This document shows, in pieces, positions 1 to 5,902 of a DNA stretch of 14,132 nt. The notes under the pieces are model-generated. The model was not told the origin of the DNA, made no database searches, and saw only the letters and a list, made by a program, of their open reading frames with translations. Each line of letters begins with the position of its first letter. Position 1 is the first letter of the stretch. Origin of the DNA: an uncultured Lachnospiraceae bacterium. GTDB taxonomy: Bacteria > Bacillota > Clostridia > Lachnospirales > Lachnospiraceae. The stretch lies in the NCBI GenBank assembly GCA_945836355.1, contig CAMALD010000008.1, forward strand, positions 1 to 14,132, read 5' to 3'. The position numbers and the translations under genes were made by a program.

Positions 1-533
1 GTTAGTCCGAGAAACGCGCCCCCCACCGAATACAGCAAAAACTCCATTCCTGCGCGGATGGATTCTCTGCTTCCTTCATGAAGGACAAGCGGAACCAGCA
101 GCAGTGTCATCATCTCATAAAACAGATACATGGTAACCAGATTACCCGCAAAGCAGAGCGCTGCAATCACGCCCTCCGAGCAGAGAAAGAAAATCTGGTA
201 AAAGCGCTCGCCTTTGTCGTGCTGCAGATAATCGGCAGAGTAGACCGATGCCAGAAACCACATAACCGCGCAAAGTCCGCCAAACAGAATCGTCAGACGG
301 TCCGGGCGAAGACGAAACACCAGACGCTGTGTCATGCGGAACAATTCGAGCTCTCCGCCCGTTGCAGCCGCCGCAAACACCAGAACAAGCTCCAGAAGGG
401 TGACAGTAATTACATACCACAGGCGCACCCTGCGGTTTTTAAAGCCCTTCACGCAGGCAATTAAAATTCCCGCTAACACCGGAAAGAGGACCGGCAGCAG
501 CAATATCCAATTTTGATCTACATTCTGATTCAT
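1..533 (-). CDS. Proton-conducting transporter subunit (NuoM/MrpD-like), partial, 3' end beyond left edge
   Basis: Only the first 177 codons are in the window; the frame is open to position 1. The ATG at 533 begins MNQNVDQNWILLLPVLFPVL, and the visible part contains several hydrophobic helices. Residues 101-153 resemble the antiporter-like subunits of complex I and Mrp/Mbh systems: ADYLQHDKGERFYQIFF, then a helix with YLFYEMMTL in which Glu140 fits the conserved proton-pathway glutamate of TM5 in this family. It lies 16 bases after the preceding transporter gene, with GAGGTG six bases before the ATG, so it is the eighth gene of the ion-pump operon. It is a second paralog of the MrpD type rather than a duplicate, because the sequences differ greatly. 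Whether it is closer to NuoL, NuoM or MrpD cannot be decided from the N-terminal third. Confidence 0.85.
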   Translation of the reverse strand, partial: MNQNVDQNWILLLPVLFPVLAGILIACVKGFKNRRVRLWYVITVTLLELVLVFAAAATGGELELFRMTQRLVFRLRPDRLTILFGGLCAVMWFLASVYSADYLQHDKGERFYQIFFLCSEGVIAALCFAGNLVTMYLFYEMMTLLLVPLVLHEGSRESIRAGMEFLLYSVGGAFLGL

Positions 534-549
534 GCCTCTCACCTCTCAC

Positions 550-2043
550 CTACGAAAACGTCTTTAATCCCATCTCGATGGCATCCTCGATCAGATTTGA
601 CCAGGTACCCAGGAAAACGTTCAAAATAATAAACAGCACCAGTGCGACTGCCATCGTCCGCGGCAGCCTGTAGTCCTTTGCGGCAAGCTCCCTCTTCGGA
701 TTCGGCGTGTAGATTGTGATGACCGCGCGGATAAAATATACCGCATTCAATATGGTACTGATTGCCAGCGCCACCATGGCAACTGCCATCTTCCTGTTCG
801 ACGCCAGCAGCGCTGCCTCCGCAAAATATACCTTTGAGGTAAAGCCTGCCAGAAGCGGTATACCTACCATAGAAAATGCACCGACCGAAAAAGCAATACC
901 AGCCAGCTTATTCCGGAATCCCGCGCCCTTAAGGTCCGAAAAATCCTTGCTGTCGCCCGACACATCCGAAAGCCCCTTTGCTGCGATAAACAGCATGGAC
1001 TTCGACGCCGCATGGGACATGATGTGGAATACCGCCGCCACGGTGCCCATCGGCACTGCCAGACCGATACCCATATAGATATATCCAATCTGCGCCACAG
1101 AGGAAAACGCAATCAGCCTGCGGACATCGTGCTGGTAAATTGCCATAACCGACCCCGCAATCATACCGACCACACCAAAGACAAACAAGATATTGGTAAC
1201 CTTGTGGTCCAATACAAAATCAAACCCGAATACGCGGTAAAAAATTTTAAAGAGCAGGAAAATATAGCCCTTGGACACCAGACTTGACAGGATTGCCGCA
1301 GAAGACGGCGTGGAATATCCGTAAGCGTCCGGCAGCCACGAATGGAACGGAAAAAGAGCACTCTTTATCGCCAGTCCGACACTCATCAGACCTATTGTGA
1401 CTGTCAGCGGAAACGCATACTCCCCTGTCCGCGCATATACCGAAATCTGCTCATGAATATTCACCATCAGCAGATGTCCGGACACATCATAAAGCATGGT
1501 GATACCGATCAGAAGCAGACCGGAGCCCACCAGGCTCATAATCATATATTTCGTTGCCGCCACAAGCGTATGACCATTGCTGCGGATCATAATCAATGCC
1601 CCCGCCGCAATCGTATTGATTTCCACAAAAACATACGCGGTAAAGAGGTCGTTGGTATAAATCAGCGCAAGCAGGGATGTCAGCATCAGATTGACCATCG
1701 TAAAATAAAGGTTGGTCTTGCTCTCTTCAATATCTATGGTTATATAATGCTCTCCGCCAAGTACCGACAGAAACATGATGATGCAGAAAAACAGTGCCAG
1801 AACAGCCTCCAGCACGCCGACGCGGATTTCATTGCCCCACGGTGCCGGAAAATGTCCCATCATGTAGGTATACTGACCGTATTTTGCCGCATACCAGAGT
1901 ACACATCCGTTCATCACTCCGGCCAGAGCAATCAATCCCATGCTCAAACATTTTGCAGGCTTCGCCTTCAGCACGGAGCAGATGACGCCGCCCATCAGGC
2001 ACATTACAATATTAAATAGCGGAAAATTCTGTATGATATTCAT
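550..2043 (-). CDS. MrpD/MbhH-like proton-conducting membrane transporter
   Basis: This is a 497-residue polytopic membrane protein of the complex I antiporter-like family (proton_antipo_M), close to the family's usual 490-510 residues. In these proteins a chain of charged residues in the membrane carries protons or sodium. The key residues are visible: Glu141 in YVFVEINTIAAG (TM5), Lys227 in GLAIKSALFPFHSWLPDAY (TM7), Lys258 in SSLVSKGYIF, His340 and Lys348 in FHIMSHAASKSMLF, and Lys404 in GFTSKVYFAEA. The ATG at 2043 lies four bases after the mrpC stop, with AAAGGA upstream. An ATG overlapping that stop (TAATG) runs into a stop after two codons and is not used. MrpD, MbhH and NuoM are hard to separate by eye; operon order favours MrpD/MbhH. 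Confidence 0.93.
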   Translation of the reverse strand: MNIIQNFPLFNIVMCLMGGVICSVLKAKPAKCLSMGLIALAGVMNGCVLWYAAKYGQYTYMMGHFPAPWGNEIRVGVLEAVLALFFCIIMFLSVLGGEHYITIDIEESKTNLYFTMVNLMLTSLLALIYTNDLFTAYVFVEINTIAAGALIMIRSNGHTLVAATKYMIMSLVGSGLLLIGITMLYDVSGHLLMVNIHEQISVYARTGEYAFPLTVTIGLMSVGLAIKSALFPFHSWLPDAYGYSTPSSAAILSSLVSKGYIFLLFKIFYRVFGFDFVLDHKVTNILFVFGVVGMIAGSVMAIYQHDVRRLIAFSSVAQIGYIYMGIGLAVPMGTVAAVFHIMSHAASKSMLFIAAKGLSDVSGDSKDFSDLKGAGFRNKLAGIAFSVGAFSMVGIPLLAGFTSKVYFAEAALLASNRKMAVAMVALAISTILNAVYFIRAVITIYTPNPKRELAAKDYRLPRTMAVALVLFIILNVFLGTWSNLIEDAIEMGLKTFS

Positions 2044-2047
2044 GGCA

Positions 2048-2464
2048 TTATCTTTCCTTTACCTGTTCTATTCCCTGTTCTTTTTCCGTCGCCTGTTCTT
2101 TTTTCACAAGCATCGTGATAAAATCGATATCCAGCGTATGATATCTGCGGTATAAACGGATGGTCAGGGATAACATAACCGCAGTAACGCTGACCGAGAC
2201 CACGATTCCGGTCAGCACCAGACCTGCCGGTACCGGATTGATGTAATCCGTCACCAGTCTGGAGGCATCCGGGCCGTCCGGAACAGGAGCCACACGCCCC
2301 TCTATGTAGCCCTTGGCGGCAAGAAACAAGTATACTGCCGTATCCATTATATTAAATCCGATAATTTTCTTAATCATATTGCGGTGAAACAGCAGCGTGG
2401 TAAATCCGATACCAAACAGAATTACCGCCACTGCTTCATAATAATTATTCAACAAATTGCCCAT
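2048..2464 (-). CDS. mrpC: MrpC/MnhC (NuoK-like) cation/proton antiporter subunit
   Basis: This small 138-residue membrane protein of the MrpC/MbhG/NuoK family is part of the membrane arm of Mrp, Mbh and complex I assemblies. Three hydrophobic segments lie at about 9-27, 32-52 and 80-103. The family hallmark before TM3 is present as DYINPVPAGLVLTGIVVS (73-90), corresponding to the usual DPLPQALVLTAIVIG. The C-terminus after residue 104 is a charged cytoplasmic tail. The frame is open up to 2503, but the ATG at 2464 fits better: it lies one base after the upstream gene's stop, has AAGGGTGG about ten bases upstream, and gives the normal family N-terminus. The tight spacing suggests translational coupling. 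The middle loop (55-72) is proline and glycine rich and slightly longer than in many MrpC proteins. Confidence 0.92.
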   Translation of the reverse strand: MGNLLNNYYEAVAVILFGIGFTTLLFHRNMIKKIIGFNIMDTAVYLFLAAKGYIEGRVAPVPDGPDASRLVTDYINPVPAGLVLTGIVVSVSVTAVMLSLTIRLYRRYHTLDIDFITMLVKKEQATEKEQGIEQVKER

Positions 2465-2465
2465 A

Positions 2466-3512
2466 TCAGATGCCACCCTTTCGGAAAATCGCATAAAATG
2501 CATACATTGTACAAGCTACCACACAGCCCACACAGATGTTCAGCGGCAGAATCAGCCCGCTGCTTATGATATCTCCGGCTGTGCCCAGCGGAATACCGCT
2601 GCTTAAATGGTTAGCACCGCAGAAAAACGAATAGCATTTTGCCACCGAATAAAACAACAGTGCACAGAGCGAAATCGTAGAAAAGGTTTTGTAGGTAAAG
2701 AAACGCTCCGTCTTCTTAAAGCCGAATGCATTCAGGTACAGAATCAGCCCGGCGCCGATGATTGCACCGCCGGAGAAGCCTCCGCCCGGCGAAATATGAC
2801 CGTTTAGTATGACATAGATACCAAACAGAATGATGCACGGCACCAGAAAAAAGGCGACCTTCTGCAAAATCCTGTCATTCTTCGGCTCAAATTTCCGGTC
2901 ATCCTCCTCCGCAAGCTGGGCGCTGGTCGTTTTCCCGTCCTTCCCGTGGTCGATTCGCAAAAGAATCAGCACCGTACATGCCGCGATAAACAGAACATGG
3001 GACTCTCCCAAGGTATCAAACGCCCGATAATCCAGTATCATTCCGGTCACAATATTTACCGCGCCCGTTTCCTCCTGTCCCCTCTCAATATAGCGCTCCG
3101 CCACCTCATTGCTGTTTGCGGGTGTCCCGGCAGAGCCAAATCTCGGCAGCTCAGCCACTGTTTCTAAGAGCACGATAATAATGGCTGCGCAGATCAGCAG
3201 TGCAACAAAACGGTAAACACACCGGAATACACGGACTCCGCCGGTATTCGGCCAGTCTGCACGCTGCTTGAGTGCCTCCTTAATCTCCTTTTCCTGCTGT
3301 TCTCTCCAATATCTTCGAAAGCTCTCCCTTTCTTCCTTTCTCTTTCTTCGCAGGCTCTGTGTCGTGGTTATTTCAGCAAGCTGCTCCTCTTTGTCACCTT
3401 CTTTTGCCTGCGTTAATTCCAGGCGCTTCTCCTCCGGCATCTCCTCGCCGTTGACAAAGCGTTCAAACCGGCGCCACCTTGTATTTTCATAATCCTCTCT
3501 GATCTTACTCAT
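2466..3512 (-). CDS. Fusion of MbhE-like (MrpA C-terminal) domain and MrpB/MnhB domain with charged N-terminal extension
   Basis: The 348-residue protein has three parts. Residues 1-92 are highly charged (Arg, Lys, Glu), probably helical or coiled-coil and cytoplasmic, with no membrane segment. Residues 93-187 hold two membrane helices and the motif GMILDYRAFDTLGESHVLF (157-175), the signature of MbhE and of the MrpA C-terminus. Residues 215-348 form a four-helix MnhB domain with ILNGHISPGGGFSGG (235-249), the MrpB/MbhF signature. In Mrp and Mbh complexes these parts link the antiporter subunits and help form the ion path. MrpB alone is normally about 140 residues, so the length is explained by fusion plus extension. 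The ATG at 3512 has a G-rich site six bases upstream. No function is recognisable for the extension. Confidence 0.9.
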   Translation of the reverse strand: MSKIREDYENTRWRRFERFVNGEEMPEEKRLELTQAKEGDKEEQLAEITTTQSLRRKRKEERESFRRYWREQQEKEIKEALKQRADWPNTGGVRVFRCVYRFVALLICAAIIIVLLETVAELPRFGSAGTPANSNEVAERYIERGQEETGAVNIVTGMILDYRAFDTLGESHVLFIAACTVLILLRIDHGKDGKTTSAQLAEEDDRKFEPKNDRILQKVAFFLVPCIILFGIYVILNGHISPGGGFSGGAIIGAGLILYLNAFGFKKTERFFTYKTFSTISLCALLFYSVAKCYSFFCGANHLSSGIPLGTAGDIISSGLILPLNICVGCVVACTMYAFYAIFRKGGI

Positions 3513-3552
3513 TTTTCATCCCCCACTTCAGGACAGGTGATTGCCACCCGCA

Positions 3553-3825
3553 TTACTCTTCGATTTCATCCTTTTTTTCATCCTTGCGCTGATCAATCGC
3601 ACGAATCTTCTTTAGCGTAACAAAGAACAAAACACTGGTAACCCCGGCACCAACCGCAGCCTCTGTAATTGCCAGATCCGGTGATTCCAGCAAAATCCAC
3701 AGAATGCTCATCACCAGGCTGTAGGACATAAAAATCACAACCGAAGTCAGCAGATTTTTGCTGATACTGGTCGATATCGCACATACAATCAGTAAAGTCA
3801 AAAGAATCGCTTTAAAAATCAACAT
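3553..3825 (-). CDS. MbhD-like DUF4040 subunit (MrpA C-terminal module)
   Basis: This 90-residue membrane protein has three predicted helices (about 4-20, 25-45, 55-71) and a charged C-terminal tail. LLESPDLAITEAAVGAG (45-61) is the hallmark of MbhD/DUF4040 and of the corresponding stretch in the C-terminal part of MrpA, so this is one of the MrpA modules encoded as a separate gene, as in archaeal mbh clusters. The frame has a GTG at 3840, but the ATG at 3825 has GAGGTGG six bases upstream and is preferred. With that start it overlaps the 3' end of mrpG by 14 bases. The next gene, carrying the MbhE-like module, begins 40 bases downstream, so the MrpA-derived modules stay adjacent. Confidence 0.9.
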   Translation of the reverse strand: MLIFKAILLTLLIVCAISTSISKNLLTSVVIFMSYSLVMSILWILLESPDLAITEAAVGAGVTSVLFFVTLKKIRAIDQRKDEKKDEIEE

Positions 3826-4144
3826 CCTCTGCCACCTCACATTCCTCTTTCACCTTTTCCTTATCGGTGGTAATCTCCAGTCGCGCGATGACGTGGGATG
3901 CCACCGGGCTCGCCATCCAGAAGAAGCAGATGATAACCACCATCTTCAGGGAAGTAAAATTCCAGCCGTTTAAAATAATCAGTCCAAGCAGCACAAACAA
4001 TATACCCAGCGTGTCATTCATCGCCGCCGCATGCATCCGGTTCAGCACAAATTTGAACTTATAGACTCCGATGGTTGCAATACAGGAAACCACCAGACCA
4101 AACAGGAGCAATGCTCCGCCTGCCAAAAAGCGCACCCATTCCAT
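3812..4144 (-). CDS. mrpG: MrpG/MnhG monovalent cation/proton antiporter subunit
   Basis: This is an approximately 110-residue membrane protein with three helices and an acidic cytoplasmic tail. The family signature TIGVYKFKFVLNRMHAAAMND followed by TLG (residues 24-47) corresponds to the usual IGVLRFPDVYTRLHAATKADTLG of MrpG/MnhG/PhaG. MrpG is a small accessory subunit needed for assembly of the Mrp complex; its MbhC homolog has the same place in hydrogenase complexes. Two in-frame ATG codons are possible. The one at 4150 follows the mrpF stop immediately but lies only three bases from GGGAGG; the one at 4144 has nine-base spacing and is chosen. The difference is two residues. The last 14 bases overlap the next gene. 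Confidence 0.93.
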   Translation of the reverse strand: MEWVRFLAGGALLLFGLVVSCIATIGVYKFKFVLNRMHAAAMNDTLGILFVLLGLIILNGWNFTSLKMVVIICFFWMASPVASHVIARLEITTDKEKVKEECEVAEDVDF

Positions 4145-4150
4145 TGCCAT

Positions 4151-4462
4151 CTACCTCCCGTTTTCCGACTCTTCTTTTTTCTTCTCTTTTTCTTTAAAAA
4201 CACCCATATATACCTTTACCAATACGACAACGGCCAAAAAACTGATCATTGCATATATGAGCGCCACATCCACCAGATAACCCTCCTGCATTTTGACTGC
4301 GAGAATGGCAATCATCATCATCGTCATCGTACCAATCATATTGACAGCAACGATGCGGTCTGCAATCTTTGGCCCGATGATGGAGCGAATCAGACAGCAG
4401 AAGCACAAAATTCCAAGCACCACCAGTGCCACCGTTAACAAAACATCATACGCCCGTCCCAT
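4151..4462 (-). CDS. mrpF: MrpF/MnhF monovalent cation/proton antiporter subunit
   Basis: This is a 103-residue protein with three membrane helices and a Lys/Glu-rich C-terminal tail (89-103). It carries both MrpF signatures: GPKIADRIVAVNMIG (30-44) in the loop and second helix, and GYLVDVALIYAMISFLA (61-77) in the third. Asp35 and Asp66 are the conserved acidic residues. MrpF is an essential small subunit of Mrp-type sodium/proton antiporters, homologous to MbhB. The ATG at 4462 has GGAGG nine bases upstream; a GTG one codon earlier (4465) is an alternative. The ribosome binding site lies within the last codons of mrpE, whose stop is only four bases away, so the two genes are probably translationally coupled. 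Confidence 0.94.
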   Translation of the reverse strand: MGRAYDVLLTVALVVLGILCFCCLIRSIIGPKIADRIVAVNMIGTMTMMMIAILAVKMQEGYLVDVALIYAMISFLAVVVLVKVYMGVFKEKEKKKEESENGR

Positions 4463-4466
4463 CACA

Positions 4467-4934
4467 TCAATCCTCCCGGCTTTCCATTTTTCTCAGGCGC
4501 TCCACAAAGGAAGAGGCTTCAATTCCTTCGCCCAGCTCTTTATCCAGACAATGAACCAGATAGGTGTCCTCGTCCAGGGTTACGGTAATCGTCCCCGGTG
4601 TCAGCGTAATCGAATTTGCCAGCACCACCTTCGCCGCCTCCCCCTTCAGGTCGGTCTCAAAGGTCAAAAGCTTGTGCTCCACGACATACTTCGACGATAC
4701 AATCAACTTCATCACACAAAAATTCGCTTTCACAATCTCGGCAACAAGCAAAAACAGATAGGCAATTCCGGCAAACAGATTACGGTACGCCCGCATATCC
4801 TTGCGAATGCTGTAATCCATAAACCTGCATAAAAAAAGGAAGATCAACGACACAATCCCTATCCCGAGCAATACAATTTCCGGCGTTATTCTCCCATTAA
4901 ATATGATCCAAAGAGCAAAAAGTAAAATAAACAT
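4467..4934 (-). CDS. mrpE: MrpE/MnhE monovalent cation/proton antiporter subunit
   Basis: This 155-residue first gene of the ion-pump operon has two N-terminal hydrophobic segments (1-14 and 18-37), a helix at about 55-68 and a soluble C-terminal domain. The diagnostic MnhE motif is NSITLTPGTITV (107-118), followed by the acidic stretch DEDTYLVHCLD. MrpE and its homolog MbhA are needed for assembly and full activity of the antiporter. The frame also has an ATG at 4949, but the one at 4934 has GGAGG five bases upstream, while the upstream ATG has its only purine-rich stretch directly against it. The shorter start also gives the usual hydrophobic N-terminus MFILLFALWIIFNG. Transcription is expected from the consensus promoter at 4985-5013, giving a leader of about 45 bases. 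Confidence 0.94.
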   Translation of the reverse strand: MFILLFALWIIFNGRITPEIVLLGIGIVSLIFLFLCRFMDYSIRKDMRAYRNLFAGIAYLFLLVAEIVKANFCVMKLIVSSKYVVEHKLLTFETDLKGEAAKVVLANSITLTPGTITVTLDEDTYLVHCLDKELGEGIEASSFVERLRKMESRED

Positions 4935-4938
4935 AGCA

Positions 4939-4944
4939 CCCTCC
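4939..4944 (-). promoter_or_regulatory. Ribosome binding site deciding the mrpE start
   Basis: GGAGGG on the minus strand lies four bases before the ATG at 4934. It sits inside the longer open frame from the ATG at 4949, so it argues for the shorter MrpE protein. Confidence 0.75.
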
Positions 4945-4984
4945 GACATCCTTACAAAGTTCTACATCGTTTTCAAACTACAAC

Positions 4985-5013
4985 ATTATAATACCGACAT
5001 TTTTGATTGTCAA
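4985..5013 (-). promoter_or_regulatory. Perfect consensus sigma-A promoter of the mrp-type operon
   Basis: On the minus strand TTGACA (5008-5013) is followed by a 17-base spacer and TATAAT (4985-4990). Both hexamers and the spacing match the sigma-A/sigma-70 consensus exactly. Transcription should start near 4978 and give a leader of about 45 bases before the mrpE ATG. Such an exact match predicts strong vegetative expression unless a repressor acts here. The start point is inferred. Confidence 0.9.
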
Positions 5014-5056
5014 CATGGCAATTCATCATGCTACGCACCATTTTTTCTTAATCCAC

Positions 5057-5086
5057 GCATAATTTTTTGCGAAACGGAGCATTCTT
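5057..5086 (+). promoter_or_regulatory. Probable sigma-G-type promoter of sigG
   Basis: GCATA at 5057-5061 is followed by 18 bases and CATTCTT at 5080-5086. This resembles the Bacillus sigma-G pattern (GCATA-type -35 and CATACTA-like -10). sigG is known to be autoregulated in Bacillus, so a self-recognised promoter is expected. The predicted start is near 5093, about 30 bases before the sigG ATG. No good sigma-F type -10 (GG followed by an A-rich stretch) was found at the same spacing. Confidence 0.6.
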
Positions 5087-5125
5087 TTTACAGATACAAA
5101 TAATGAATATCGAGGGAAAATGACG

Positions 5126-5902
5126 ATGTATAAGGTTGAGATATGTGGTGTAAATACTTCCAGACTTCCACTGATAAATAACGAAGATAAGGATGCTCTC
5201 TTCGAGCGCATCAAATCCGGCGATGCTGCAGCCAGAAATCTGTATATAGAAGGAAATCTGCGTCTGGTACTCAGTATTATCCAGCGCTTTTCCGGAAGCA
5301 ATGAAAATGTGGATGATCTTTTTCAAATCGGGTGTATCGGACTCATGAAAGCCATCGATAACTTCAATGTAGAGCAGGGAGTAAAATTTTCCACTTATGC
5401 TGTGCCCATGATCATCGGTGAGATACGCCGTTATCTAAGGGATAACAATTCCATCCGCGTATCGCGCTCTCTGCGTGACAATGCCTACAAAGTAATCTAC
5501 AGTAAGGAAGCCTTTATCAAGGAAAACAACCGAGAGCCTTCCATGGAAGAATTATGCCGGATTTCCGGTCTTGCACGGGAGGATATCATCACCGCAATGG
5601 ACGCCATCCAGACTCCCGTCTCGCTATATGAGCCGGTCTACACTGATGGAGGCGATGCTCTGTATATTATGGATCAGGTGAGTGACAAAAAGAACCGCGA
5701 AGAAAACTGGATAGAAGAAATATCCTTAAAAGAAGCTCTAAAACGGCGTCCCGAGCGTGAAAATCATATCATCCGCCTCCGGTACTTTCAGGGAAAGACC
5801 CAGATGGAAGTAGCGGACGAAATTCATATTTCACAAGCTCAGGTAAGCCGTCTTGAAAAGAATGCGTTAAAAAATATGCGGAATTATCTCAGCTCCCGTT
5901 AA
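5126..5902 (+). CDS. sigG: RNA polymerase sporulation sigma factor SigG
   Basis: This is a 258-residue sigma-70 family protein of the usual SigG length. The N-terminus MYKVEICGVNTSRLP carries the KVEICGV(D/N)TS motif typical of SigG and absent from SigF. Region 2 is clear: GNLRLVLSIIQRF (43-55), DDLFQIGCIGLMKAIDNFN (63-81), KFSTYAVPMIIGEIRRYLR (87-105). Region 3 contains RVSRSLRD and PVSLYEPVYTDGGD. Region 4.2 is the helix-turn-helix FQGKTQMEVADEIHISQAQ (221-239). SigG directs late forespore transcription during sporulation. An in-frame ATG at 5120 lies only three bases from GAGGG (5112-5116), whereas the ATG at 5126 lies nine bases away and is preferred. Region 4.1 reads KRRPEREN where the B. 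subtilis protein, as recalled, reads RRLNDREK. The gene stands alone, with no sigE or spoIIGA before it, and its stop overlaps the stop of the convergent nuclease gene. Confidence 0.95.
   Translation: MYKVEICGVNTSRLPLINNEDKDALFERIKSGDAAARNLYIEGNLRLVLSIIQRFSGSNENVDDLFQIGCIGLMKAIDNFNVEQGVKFSTYAVPMIIGEIRRYLRDNNSIRVSRSLRDNAYKVIYSKEAFIKENNREPSMEELCRISGLAREDIITAMDAIQTPVSLYEPVYTDGGDALYIMDQVSDKKNREENWIEEISLKEALKRRPERENHIIRLRYFQGKTQMEVADEIHISQAQVSRLEKNALKNMRNYLSSR

Noticed and set aside
1342..2019. A 225-codon plus-strand open frame opposite the MrpD-like gene
   Set aside because: It is antisense to conserved membrane helices, is rich in His, Gln and Arg and shows no domain.
1..2464. NADH dehydrogenase (complex I) operon
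   Set aside because: MrpE, MrpF and MrpG genes belong to Mrp/Mbh systems, not to standard complex I, and no NADH- or Fe-S-binding subunit is visible in the window.
5014..5030. CATG...CATG pair next to the -35 box of the ion-pump promoter as a possible operator
   Set aside because: The four-base ends match but the inner bases do not form a dyad, so this is within chance expectation.
5041..5046. T-run in the divergent region as a terminator
   Set aside because: No stable hairpin precedes it on the plus strand and no gene ends here.
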